From Eubacterium sulci ATCC 35585 (GTDB lineage Bacteria; Bacillota; Clostridia; Peptostreptococcales; Anaerovoracaceae), in assembly GCA_001189495.1 (NCBI GenBank), contig CP012068.1, forward strand, positions 1,426,001 through 1,490,000: DNA of 64,000 bases. Reading direction: 5' to 3'. The first letter of the stretch is position 1, and every line of letters begins with the position of its first letter. Below are positions 17,481 through 25,442 of this stretch, one piece after another. Both the position numbers and the translations under genes were made by a program. The notes under the pieces were generated by a model that worked only from the letters and a program-made list of their open reading frames with translations, searched no databases and was not told where the DNA came from.

Positions 17481-18443
17481 TTACGTCTTTTCCCGGTATT
17501 TGTATCTGCGGCGGCTCGTATAAATTCCTAGCGCAAGGATAAAAGGAGAAAAGAACATGATAATAAGAAAATATCCACGGTATCTGACGCTTGCCTTAAG
17601 TACTACCCTTCCAGAAACAGGCTTCAGCTTATTACCCGCTTGCATCTTTGAAATCTTATCTCCATCAATATCATTCTTAGAATCAGTAAGCTCTTCAAGA
17701 GCCACATCATCTCTAATTTCAAATACAGTGTCATACACGCCTTGGGAGTTTCCGAGCTCATCAAAGTAATAGTACTTTCCGTTTTTTCTCCATATAGAGC
17801 CCGTCGTCTCTCCTAAGTCTTTTAACTTTTCCCAGCCATCCTTGCTTCCCAAAGAGACTACTTCAGTATCCCATGAATATAAAAACACTCTAGTATAACC
17901 TGATAGCCATCTCCTATTTATCCAATCTCTTTCGTATGCTCTTAGAAAATATAGGTTTTCATTATCGTTAAAAACACTCTTTGACAAGACTTCGAGCCTC
18001 CCTTCAAAGGGGTTCTTCCCAATACGGACTTGTTTTTTCTTAATCTGGTTGTAAATATAGATACCATCCTTTGATGTAAATATCAGGTTATACACATGCG
18101 CGCTGCCATTTCCGATAACCGTGTACGGCTTAGCCTTTTCATCAAAGCGATATGTACCGCATGAAACGCTCCCGCTTTCTTTATCGTACACGAAGCTTTC
18201 ACCCTGTTCAGCTGATACCGTCTCGCCCTTATATTCCGGGAAACTCTCTCCCTCTCCTGAGCTACTTGCTAAGTCTTTCTCAAAAATAGGCAGATGCACA
18301 TCTGTTAAAACTACAAAGATAAATGCAGCTACAAAGATAACGCAAAAAATTAAAGGTAGAAGGGTCACTAAAAGCGACCGTCTTCCACCTTTTGATTTAT
18401 GATTATATTTATTTGCCGATTTATTTCTGTGCTTCTTAGTCAA
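17481..18443 (-). CDS. Double-anchored membrane protein of unknown function
   Basis: A 320-residue protein with a basic N-terminus, one transmembrane helix (LLVTLLPLIFCVIFVAAFIF), a large polar domain of about 230 residues, and a second helix near the C-terminus (LIIMFFSPFILALGIYTS) followed by RRRYKYREKT. The middle has strand-like repeats with the look of a beta-propeller or WG-type segment (AHVYNLIFTSKDGIYIYNQ). It starts with TTG at 18443 behind GAGG. It follows the alpha-hydroxy-acid enzyme gene by 36 bp and probably shares its operon. Its function is unknown. Confidence 0.65.
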   Translation of the reverse strand: MTKKHRNKSANKYNHKSKGGRRSLLVTLLPLIFCVIFVAAFIFVVLTDVHLPIFEKDLASSSGEGESFPEYKGETVSAEQGESFVYDKESGSVSCGTYRFDEKAKPYTVIGNGSAHVYNLIFTSKDGIYIYNQIKKKQVRIGKNPFEGRLEVLSKSVFNDNENLYFLRAYERDWINRRWLSGYTRVFLYSWDTEVVSLGSKDGWEKLKDLGETTGSIWRKNGKYYYFDELGNSQGVYDTVFEIRDDVALEELTDSKNDIDGDKISKMQAGNKLKPVSGRVVLKASVRYRGYFLIIMFFSPFILALGIYTSRRRYKYREKT

Positions 18444-18479
18444 AGTTATCGCCTCGCAAAAGCATGAGCTAGATTCTAA

Positions 18480-19418
18480 TTAGTAATGAAGTACGGTTTT
18501 ATCAAAGTGCTTAACATCCTTCACTCCGGTGTACATCATCATTTCCTGAAGTTCTTCATTCATCTTCTTCATCTTCTTAACTACGCCGTCCTTACCCTCT
18601 TTTAGAAGCGGCGAGAGTATTCCTCTTCCTACCGAAACGCCATCTGCACCAAGAGCAAGGGCCTTATATGCATCATAACCCGTATCCATTCCGCAGTCTA
18701 CAAAAATTTTCATGTCAGAATCACCTAGCGCATCCTTTATCAAAGGCAGAACCTGCAGTGGTGCGATTGCAAACGGAAGTCTACCATGGTGATGAGAAAC
18801 AACTATTGCAGCGCATCCAGCTTCCTTAGCCTTTAGTGCATCTTGAACCGATAGAACTCCCTTTGCTACGAAAGGAAGCTTTGAATAGCTCACATAATCC
18901 TTTAGATCCTGGAGGCTTACCATTCCCATAGGAAAACCGTCTACGACATCGTATTTGCCATTTGTTCCTGGCACGTGATCTATGTCAACTCCTACTGCCG
19001 TGCTACCGCATTTTACCGCAAAGTCAATCTCTGATAGTATCTTTGTCTTATCAGCAAATGGCTTAATTATACGAACGGTGTCCGCATTTTGTTCAATGAT
19101 AGAAAGATAGCTCTCGTCATCCTCCATGCCAACCCAGTTCAGCGTCTGCATTTCCTTAGCTGCTAGGCTGTATTCCTCCATAGGGGTTTGGCCATTATCC
19201 ATAACCTTGTTAAGGTGAGAAAACGCCGGTGTCATTATTGGAGAAGCGTACTTCTTTCCGAAAAACTCAACCTCAGTATTCACCTCTGTGCTATCTATCA
19301 CACGCATTTCTACATGTATTCCATCAAGGAAGGCACGATTATATACATTGGCATCATCTGCCTTACCACTAGTCACCGGTATTACACCAGGCTTTCCTGG
19401 CCACTTATTATTTTCCAT
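18480..19418 (-). CDS. FMN-dependent alpha-hydroxy-acid oxidizing protein
   Basis: A 312-residue member of the lactate/glycolate oxidase fold, which oxidises 2-hydroxy acids to 2-keto acids with FMN. The TIM-barrel signatures are FFGKKYASPIMTPAFSHL near 50, LPFVAKGVLSVQDALKAKEA near 185 and IVVSHHHGRLPF near 207. The phosphate-binding end is KIFVDCGMDTGYDAYKALAL, then GADGVSVGRGIL. The active-site motif is normally SNHGGRQ; here it is SHHHGRL, keeping the catalytic His and Arg but changing the residues around them. The protein is shorter than the roughly 360-residue oxidases, typical of anaerobe homologues that probably use an acceptor other than oxygen. An AEC transporter precedes it by 31 bp, suggesting that a hydroxy acid such as lactate or malate is taken up and oxidised. 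Confidence 0.88.
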   Translation of the reverse strand: MENNKWPGKPGVIPVTSGKADDANVYNRAFLDGIHVEMRVIDSTEVNTEVEFFGKKYASPIMTPAFSHLNKVMDNGQTPMEEYSLAAKEMQTLNWVGMEDDESYLSIIEQNADTVRIIKPFADKTKILSEIDFAVKCGSTAVGVDIDHVPGTNGKYDVVDGFPMGMVSLQDLKDYVSYSKLPFVAKGVLSVQDALKAKEAGCAAIVVSHHHGRLPFAIAPLQVLPLIKDALGDSDMKIFVDCGMDTGYDAYKALALGADGVSVGRGILSPLLKEGKDGVVKKMKKMNEELQEMMMYTGVKDVKHFDKTVLHY

Positions 19419-19449
19419 AATTCTCCTCTTTCTTAGGATTTACCCGCTT

Positions 19450-20397
19450 TTAAAACATTCCTCTAAAGTAGAAATTCAAAGCAACATATACAGCCAGCGC
19501 AATCAATAGGAACATCGAAATGAAGGCTGAAACAAATTCCTCTTTTTCCTCGTTATCCAAAATATCCTTTATCTGTAGCGGTACTGGAAATCCCGTTGGA
19601 CAGTAGAAGTACAGCAGCACGCCGAATGAGAATATTGGATTTGCCATCTTTGATGGAAAGAGTAAAAAGAACGAAGCTATAATACCTGTGCAGAATAAAA
19701 TCCTTATACCTGCTAGCTTAACAAGTGGCATTAGGTAGGATTTCTTTAAATTGATGCTATATCCAAGGCTGAACAAAATCAAAGCTGCAATAGGCGCTGT
19801 AAGCGTAGCTATTGTATTCTCGTAAAGAGGCCCGAATATCTCATTTTTCAAAAGCATGTCCTGAAGCCCCGTTAAATTTGTAATAAAGCCTAGAACAGCT
19901 GCTATTACAAAGGGCGCCGACACCACATTTTTGATGAGTGGTAAAAGCTGAAATTTATTGCTTTGCTTAAGCTGTAGCACTGTAGGCACGAATATGAAGT
20001 TAACCAGTATTCCCGCTAGATCAAAAGGAATGAGGTTTACCGCGTATGCCGAGCCCACCACGCTTATGTATAGCGGAAGCGCAACAGCTCCGCCTTCACA
20101 TGTCAAAAGTAAAAACGGAGAAAGCTCAGATAGTTCTTTAGGCATTATCCTGCAGAAAATCCTTCCTAGGAAATATACCAAAACCCAAATACCTATAAGA
20201 TAAACTATCTCTACGCCTATTTGCTTATCTAGACTCGCATCCGCCACTATATTGTAAATCAAAAATGGAAATAATATTCCTAGAGCCAGTGACTTTATCC
20301 CATCATTTTGCTCATGGCTAATCCAGTTCCTTTTTCTCGCGCATAGCCCCATCAAAAGGACGAAAAACACGGGAAAAAGTTTTGCAATCGCTTGCAT
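19450..20397 (-). CDS. AEC-family transporter (auxin efflux carrier/malate permease type)
   Basis: A 315-residue membrane protein with about ten helices in two halves. It begins MQAIAKLFPVFFVLLMGLCA and ends with a helix followed by LNFYFRGMF. The features of PF03547 carriers, such as VPTVLQL and SLGYSINLKK, can be seen. Bacterial members move malate, malonate or other organic acids. GAGG lies 6 bases before ATG 20397. It lies directly upstream of the hydroxy-acid oxidase gene, so a 2-hydroxy acid is the likely substrate; this is inferred from context. Confidence 0.85.
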   Translation of the reverse strand: MQAIAKLFPVFFVLLMGLCARKRNWISHEQNDGIKSLALGILFPFLIYNIVADASLDKQIGVEIVYLIGIWVLVYFLGRIFCRIMPKELSELSPFLLLTCEGGAVALPLYISVVGSAYAVNLIPFDLAGILVNFIFVPTVLQLKQSNKFQLLPLIKNVVSAPFVIAAVLGFITNLTGLQDMLLKNEIFGPLYENTIATLTAPIAALILFSLGYSINLKKSYLMPLVKLAGIRILFCTGIIASFFLLFPSKMANPIFSFGVLLYFYCPTGFPVPLQIKDILDNEEKEEFVSAFISMFLLIALAVYVALNFYFRGMF

Positions 20398-20438
20398 TTT
20401 ACACCTCTAATTCTTTCTTTATCCCTCAAAATCGCTAA

Positions 20439-20466
20439 GTGACTTCTAGCATCCACTAGAAGTCAC
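20439..20466. terminator. Perfect 11-bp hairpin between reductase and transporter genes
   Basis: GTGACTTCTAG and CTAGAAGTCAC form an exact stem with a 6-base loop, 25 bp after the stop of the 20492 gene. There is no clean T-run, so it may be a weak terminator, an attenuator or an mRNA-end stabiliser. Confidence 0.5.
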
Positions 20467-20491
20467 AAATCAAAGATATTTACTTATTAAA

Positions 20492-21850
20492 TTATATCAT
20501 ACTAAACAAATCATTGAGCGCTTCTGCCATCGAAGGATGCGTAAACATATGATTTGCTAGCATTGTGTATGGCTGCTTCATTATCATCGCCATGACAACT
20601 AAATTTATTACCTCGTGTGAGTCCTCGCCAAATAGAACTACGCCAAGAATCTGCTTTGTATCGGCATCGACAACAGCTTTATAAATACCTGCTGTATTAC
20701 CGAGAATCTTTGCTCTGATTATATCTGAAGCAGAAAGCTTTGATACCTTGATGTTATACCCTGCCTCTAGAGCCTCAGTTTCTGTAAGGCCAACCTTTGA
20801 GAATGTCGGATGCAGGAAGGCTGCATTAGCCATAGGCTGCCTGTTTTCTCTAGAATACCTACCATTGTCCTCTAGATAGCTTCTTACGATTCTGTAGTCG
20901 TCTAGGGACACATATGTGAACTGCGGACCGCCATTTACATCTCCTATTGCAAAGATATGTGGTTTATTGGTCTGAAGATGCTTGTTTACGTTTATAAAGC
21001 CTCTATCTGAGCTTTCTATCCCAGCGTTTTCAAGCTTTAGCTCTTCAACATTTGGCTTTCTTCCCGTCGCAACGAGAAAGTCGTTTGCTCTGAGCTCACC
21101 TTTTTCTCCATTTGATGAGTATAAAATGTGGACTGAACTCTCGTCCTGCTCCACCTTACTAACATCTGCATCAAAGACAAAGTCAACACCGAGGTCCTTG
21201 TATGACTTAAAAACCTCTTCAGCAACGTCAGCATCCTCTTTTGGAAGAAGCCTGCTGGCCTTGTCAATGACTGTTACCTTTGATCCAAACTTTGCATAGG
21301 TTGCTGCAAACTCAAGTCCAATGATTCCTCCTCCAAGGATTGCGAGAGTCTCAGGGTATTCTTCGAGATCCATTAAGGTTTCATTTGTGTGAATCCTCTT
21401 CTCGATTTTGAGTCCCTCTATTGGAGGAACAAAAGGAGAGGCTCCCGTATTTATGAAAACACGCTCAGTATAAACATCGCACTCCTCTTCAGCAGTTTTG
21501 ATATTTACAGTGTGCTCATCCTTAAAAGAGGCAAGTCCAAAGATAACCTCTACATTATTGCTAATTACCTCTTCGTAGTTTTCCTGATTTAGCTCCTCGA
21601 TGAGCTCATCCTTGGTTTCTACAGAATTTCTGTAGTACTCCTCGTCCTTCATTTCCCCTTCCGGCTTTTTGTATGCCCTGCCAGCGAGGAACTTTGATGG
21701 AAAGCATCCATAGTTTATATATCCACCTCCACACATTTCATGCGATTTCTCTACTAGAATGGTCTTTTCACCCTTGTCGCCGAGGTAGTTTGCTAGTATT
21801 TTACCGGCTTTACCGAAGCCGATTATAATGTTATCTACTTTTTTGTTCAT
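20492..21850 (-). CDS. Flavin disulfide-reductase paralogue with altered redox cysteine
   Basis: A 452-residue protein of the pyridine nucleotide-disulfide oxidoreductase family (dihydrolipoamide dehydrogenase/mercuric reductase/RclA fold). Visible parts are the FAD site IIIGFGKAGKILANYLG at 8-24, the NAD(P) site LAILGGGIIGLEFAATYAKF, the second FAD motif HIFAIGDVNGGPQFTYVSLD, and the C-terminal HPSMAEALNDL. In the usual GGTCxNxGCxPSK motif the first redox Cys is replaced by Tyr (GGGYINYGCFPSK), leaving Cys49; a new Cys appears at position 40. The neighbouring paralogue is normal and has Tyr at the place of Cys40. It may no longer form the standard disulfide. It follows the paralogue by 21 bp in one operon. 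Confidence 0.9.
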   Translation of the reverse strand: MNKKVDNIIIGFGKAGKILANYLGDKGEKTILVEKSHEMCGGGYINYGCFPSKFLAGRAYKKPEGEMKDEEYYRNSVETKDELIEELNQENYEEVISNNVEVIFGLASFKDEHTVNIKTAEEECDVYTERVFINTGASPFVPPIEGLKIEKRIHTNETLMDLEEYPETLAILGGGIIGLEFAATYAKFGSKVTVIDKASRLLPKEDADVAEEVFKSYKDLGVDFVFDADVSKVEQDESSVHILYSSNGEKGELRANDFLVATGRKPNVEELKLENAGIESSDRGFINVNKHLQTNKPHIFAIGDVNGGPQFTYVSLDDYRIVRSYLEDNGRYSRENRQPMANAAFLHPTFSKVGLTETEALEAGYNIKVSKLSASDIIRAKILGNTAGIYKAVVDADTKQILGVVLFGEDSHEVINLVVMAMIMKQPYTMLANHMFTHPSMAEALNDLFSMI

Positions 21851-21871
21851 AGTATTCCTCCCTTATGAGGT

Positions 21872-23233
21872 TTATTTTATCAAGCCAAATAGGTCGTTTA
21901 GCGCCTCTGCCATGGTTGGATGTGTGAAAATCTGATTTGCTAGCACTGTATATGGCTGATTTGCAAGCATGGTTGAAACCACAGTGTTTATAACTTCATG
22001 TGATTCCTCACCGTATAGAACGACGCCGAGAATCTTGTCCGTGTCAGCATCCACTATTGCCTTATATAGACCTGTCTGATCTCCAAGAATCTTTGCCTTT
22101 GGAATTGCACTTACTGGAAGGCTTGCGACCTTTATCTTATATCCTGCTTTGATGGCCTCATTTTCTCCTAATCCTACCTTTGAGAATGTTGGATGTAGGA
22201 AGGCTGAAAATGCAATAGGCTGTCTGTTTTCTCTAGTATAGCTACCATTGCTTTCTAGGAAGCTTTTCACGATTCGGAAATCGTCTAGCGAAACATAGGT
22301 GAACTGTGGTCCGCCATTTATATCTCCCATTGCAAAGATATGTGGCTTATTGGTCTGCAGATGCTCATTTACATTAATAAATCCTCTTTCTGATGTCTCA
22401 ATTCCTGCAGCTTCAAGATTTAGACCTTCGACATTCGCCTTTCTGCCTGTCGCAACTAGGAAAGCTTCTGCGCTAAGCTCATGTGCTTCACCTTTTGATG
22501 AGTATGAGATTTTAACTTCACTTTCATTCTGCTCTACCTTTTCTATATTTGCATCAAAGATAAACTCAATTCCAAGACCCTTATATGCTTCAAATACTGC
22601 GTTTGCAACATCTTCGTCCTCTCTTGGAAGAACCTTGCTTCCCCTATCTATGATAGTTACCTTCGTTCCAAACTTTGCGTAGCTTGCAGCAAATTCAAGA
22701 CCGATGAATCCACTTCCTGATATTGCTAGGCTGCGTGGGAATTCCTCAAGGTTCATTATGGTCTCGCTTGTGTGAATTCTGCCTTTAATCTCTAGACCTT
22801 CGGTTTCAGGAACAAAAGGTGTCGTGCCTGTGTTTATGAAAATTCTCTCAGCATAAAGCTCCTGAACGCCTGATTCAGTTTTGATACTTACAGTATGCTC
22901 ATCCTTGAAAGATGCAAGACCATCTATAACCTCTACATTAGGAACTCCTGCGACCTTGTCATAGTTTGCTTTATTTAGCTTTGATATCAAAGCCTTCTTG
23001 TTTTCGACCGCCTGCTTGTAGTACTCCTCATCTCCTAGCTGGCTATATGCCTTTCGGTCAGCACTGGTTGCGAGAAACTTTGACGGAATGCAGCCCACAT
23101 TGATGCAAGTTCCTCCGTACATCAAAGGTGACTTCTCTACCAAAACGGTCTTCTCGCCCTTGCTTCCTAGATATCCTGCTAGTGTCTTTCCGGCCTTACC
23201 GAAGCCGATGATTATATTATCTACTCTATTCAT
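21872..23233 (-). CDS. Pyridine nucleotide-disulfide oxidoreductase, canonical paralogue
   Basis: A 453-residue flavoprotein that transfers electrons between NAD(P)H and a disulfide or other acceptor. It has FAD site IIIGFGKAGKTLAGYLG, redox-active motif GGTCINVGCIPSK (Cys43 and Cys48), NAD(P) site LAISGSGFIGLEFAASYAKF, FAD motif IFAMGDINGGPQFTYVSLDD and C-terminal interface motif HPTMAEALNDL. It resembles the RclA/YkgC and MerA-like branch rather than the lipoamide dehydrogenases of known complexes, and no dehydrogenase complex genes are nearby. GGAGG precedes ATG 23233. It is the first gene of the run and was probably duplicated to give the 20492 gene. Confidence 0.92.
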   Translation of the reverse strand: MNRVDNIIIGFGKAGKTLAGYLGSKGEKTVLVEKSPLMYGGTCINVGCIPSKFLATSADRKAYSQLGDEEYYKQAVENKKALISKLNKANYDKVAGVPNVEVIDGLASFKDEHTVSIKTESGVQELYAERIFINTGTTPFVPETEGLEIKGRIHTSETIMNLEEFPRSLAISGSGFIGLEFAASYAKFGTKVTIIDRGSKVLPREDEDVANAVFEAYKGLGIEFIFDANIEKVEQNESEVKISYSSKGEAHELSAEAFLVATGRKANVEGLNLEAAGIETSERGFINVNEHLQTNKPHIFAMGDINGGPQFTYVSLDDFRIVKSFLESNGSYTRENRQPIAFSAFLHPTFSKVGLGENEAIKAGYKIKVASLPVSAIPKAKILGDQTGLYKAIVDADTDKILGVVLYGEESHEVINTVVSTMLANQPYTVLANQIFTHPTMAEALNDLFGLIK

Positions 23234-23609
23234 AGTTTAAACCTCCATTTGGAGCTCATTTAAAGAAGCCCCCAGAATTATTTGATACATTGTTACCTAT
23301 ATTATATCCATTTATAGCTATAAATAATCAAAATGTGCACAAATAAATTGCATATAATTTATTTCCAAGGCATGAGTTGCTTTGATAAGCATACAAATAT
23401 ACAGAGTTAAGGGGATTTTTTCATATATTTCCCCTTTATTGAAAACAGATGCATCTATGTATTTTCCCATAGTATGATTAAAGATTTGAAATTAATATGC
23501 TTTTATTTTGCCCGATTTGATAATATAATAGTAATAATAGTGGGATTGTGGATTTAGAACTCACAAAACATAGAAGTTAACGTAATTCAAATATTTAGGA
23601 GGAATAATC
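23234..23609. other. Divergent intergenic region, 376 bp
   Basis: It separates the reductase operon from the SPFH operon. A TATAAT at 23524-23529 is a plausible -10 box for the plus-strand operon, but no good -35 is seen. AGGAGG at about 23599 is the ribosome site of the 23610 gene. A weak hairpin with AAGGGGA and TCCCCTT arms lies near 23408-23442. No gene is seen here. Confidence 0.45.
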
Positions 23610-24881
23610 ATGGGATTTATTCAAGCAATTAAGGGTGCTGTAGGAGGCACATTTGCAGATCAGTGGAAGGACTTTTATGGTCCTATGCCAGGCGTATCAG
23701 CTACTGCTGGTGTATTTCCAGGAGTTCCAATGGGAACAAACAACGGTAGAGGCGAAAACACTAAGGGTAGCATAAATGTAATTTCTAACGGAAGCAAGAT
23801 TATCGTTCCTGAGGGAGTAGCTCTTATCACTGTTCAGGATGGTGCTATTACAGGTATAATCACAGAACCAGGTGGATACGAGTTCACAACTGATTCAGTA
23901 AACTCTAAGTCAATCTTTGCTGGAGACGGAATCATCGATTCCATCGTTAAGCAGTCATGGGAAAGATTTAAGTTTGGCGGAATACCTGCAGCTCAGCAGC
24001 TAGTATTCTATGTTAACCTAAAGGAAATTCCAAACAACAGGTTCGGCACACAGTCAGAGATTTACTGGGATGACGCATACTTTGGAACACAGGTTGGTGC
24101 GATTACACGAGGCACATATACACTAAAGATTGTTGATCCTATTTTGTTCGTAAAGAACTTTGTCCCTGTAGAATACCTATTACCGAATGCTCCTCAGTTT
24201 GATTTCTCAGATATGGATAATCCAGCTGGAGAACAGCTTTTCAACGAGGTTGTAGGTTGTCTATCAGCAGCATTCTCAATGTATACTAACGACCCATCAA
24301 AGGGAAACCGTATCACCAAGATTCAGTCAGACCAGATCGGTTTTGCGCAGTCACTATCTAGTGCTGTTGACGGTGCATATCAGTGGAGACAGGACAGAGG
24401 TCTTGAAATCGTAAAGACTGCTATCCTATCCATCGAATACGATGAAGATACTAAGGAAATGCTTAAGGACGTTAAGCGTGCTGATGCACTTGCTGGCGCT
24501 CGTGGTAATTCCTTCATGCAGCAGTCTGTTGCAAGAGGTCTTCAGGCAGCTGGAGAAAACGGTGGTGGTTCAGGAATGGCATTCATGGGAATGGGTGTTG
24601 GTGCAGCCGGAAATGTAATGAACGGAGTACAGCAGCCTAACAATCCAAGCTCATATCATCCAAACTTTGGACAGCAGCCACAGCAACAGTATCAGCAGGC
24701 TCCTCAGCAGGGATATGACCAGCAAGCACAGTACCAGCAGCAGCCACAGCAGGCTCAGCCAGAGCAGCCTCAGATGCAAGATACAACTGCAAAGCTAATC
24801 GAGATGAAGAAGCTTCTTGATGCAGGAGTACTCTCACAGGAAGAGTTTGACAGAATAAAAATGCAGCTTCTAGGACTTTAG
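23610..24881 (+). CDS. SPFH-domain protein with C-terminal SHOCT motif (YdjI-like)
   Basis: A 423-residue cytoplasmic protein resembling Bacillus subtilis YdjI, annotated as virion-core-like SPFH protein. The N-terminal part (MGFIQAIKGAVGGTFADQWKDF) and the SPFH/band-7-like domain run to about 300 (IVPEGVALITVQDGAITGI, ITRGTYTLKIVDPILFVKNF). A Gly/Met-rich segment and a Gln-rich low-complexity stretch follow near 345-390. The end is a SHOCT motif (LIEMKKLLDAGVLSQEEFDR). In Bacillus such proteins scaffold the PspA membrane-stress response. The two genes downstream are close and on the same strand. An AGGAGG ribosome site lies 7 bases before ATG. The fold assignment is good; the stress role is inference by homology. 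Confidence 0.85.
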   Translation: MGFIQAIKGAVGGTFADQWKDFYGPMPGVSATAGVFPGVPMGTNNGRGENTKGSINVISNGSKIIVPEGVALITVQDGAITGIITEPGGYEFTTDSVNSKSIFAGDGIIDSIVKQSWERFKFGGIPAAQQLVFYVNLKEIPNNRFGTQSEIYWDDAYFGTQVGAITRGTYTLKIVDPILFVKNFVPVEYLLPNAPQFDFSDMDNPAGEQLFNEVVGCLSAAFSMYTNDPSKGNRITKIQSDQIGFAQSLSSAVDGAYQWRQDRGLEIVKTAILSIEYDEDTKEMLKDVKRADALAGARGNSFMQQSVARGLQAAGENGGGSGMAFMGMGVGAAGNVMNGVQQPNNPSSYHPNFGQQPQQQYQQAPQQGYDQQAQYQQQPQQAQPEQPQMQDTTAKLIEMKKLLDAGVLSQEEFDRIKMQLLGL

Positions 24882-24918
24882 TATATAGCACTGAGCACTT
24901 TGTAAAAGGATAAACTAT

Positions 24919-25377
24919 ATGTATAAGGACAAGATTATACAGACAATTGTTTTCATAGGTGCAGTACTAAGTATCATTGCAATATTCCTTCCTATATATG
25001 AGATGAGCTACTCTGCTTTGTCGATAGTCGACGCTGAATCAATCTACGATGACTATCGCTCAAGAGGCAATGAATTACTAGCTTTAATTTTCATGTTAGC
25101 CCCTGCTAGCGCTACTCTAGCGATCATACTTAAGAAGAAGATTCCAGTAATCATATTAGGAGCGATTCAATGCATACTTTGGGTAATTGTTGGCTTAATT
25201 GAAGAAAGTTTAATAAAGTCAATAAACCTAACTTCTAATATACAAATCACATATGGTATAGCTTTTTATTTAGGCTTAGTTGGTGCCGTACTCATAATCT
25301 TAGGAGGCATAGCTGCAGTTGCCACAGAGGCTTTTGTTGAGTCTGATGAAGATTCAACTATTGATAACGACTTTTAA
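24919..25377 (+). CDS. Four-helix membrane protein, unknown
   Basis: 152 residues with four hydrophobic segments: IIQTIVFIGAVLSIIAIFL, LLALIFMLAPASATLAIIL, IPVIILGAIQCILWVIVGLI, and AFYLGLVGAVLIILGGIAAV. The tail is acidic (ESDEDSTIDNDF). AAAGGAT precedes ATG. It lies between the SPFH and the zinc-ribbon genes and is probably part of the same membrane-associated module. I recognise no named family. Confidence 0.75.
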   Translation: MYKDKIIQTIVFIGAVLSIIAIFLPIYEMSYSALSIVDAESIYDDYRSRGNELLALIFMLAPASATLAIILKKKIPVIILGAIQCILWVIVGLIEESLIKSINLTSNIQITYGIAFYLGLVGAVLIILGGIAAVATEAFVESDEDSTIDNDF

Positions 25378-25389
25378 AATTAACAAAAC

Positions 25390-25420
25390 ACAGGCGGATT
25401 ACTATGTGTAAATCGCCTGT
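25390..25420 (+). other. Intercistronic hairpin before the zinc-ribbon gene
   Basis: ACAGGCGGATT and AATCGCCTGT pair with one bulged base over a 10-base loop, just upstream of the AAGGAG ribosome site. There is no T-run; it may tune translation or mRNA stability. Confidence 0.45.
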
Positions 25421-25442
25421 ACATATCCAAGGAGACAAACTA

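Noticed and set aside
23408-23442. Hairpin with AAGGGGA/TCCCCTT arms as a terminator
   Set aside because: The stem is short, the loop is T-rich and no gene ends nearby; it is too weak to call.
24660-24780. Gln-rich CAG/CAA stretch as possible microsatellite
   Set aside because: The units are irregular and the stretch is an ordinary low-complexity linker before a SHOCT motif.
24637-24891. Minus-strand open frame opposite the Gln-rich part of the SPFH gene
   Set aside because: CAG-rich coding DNA reads as an Ala/Leu-rich frame on the other strand; there is no other support.
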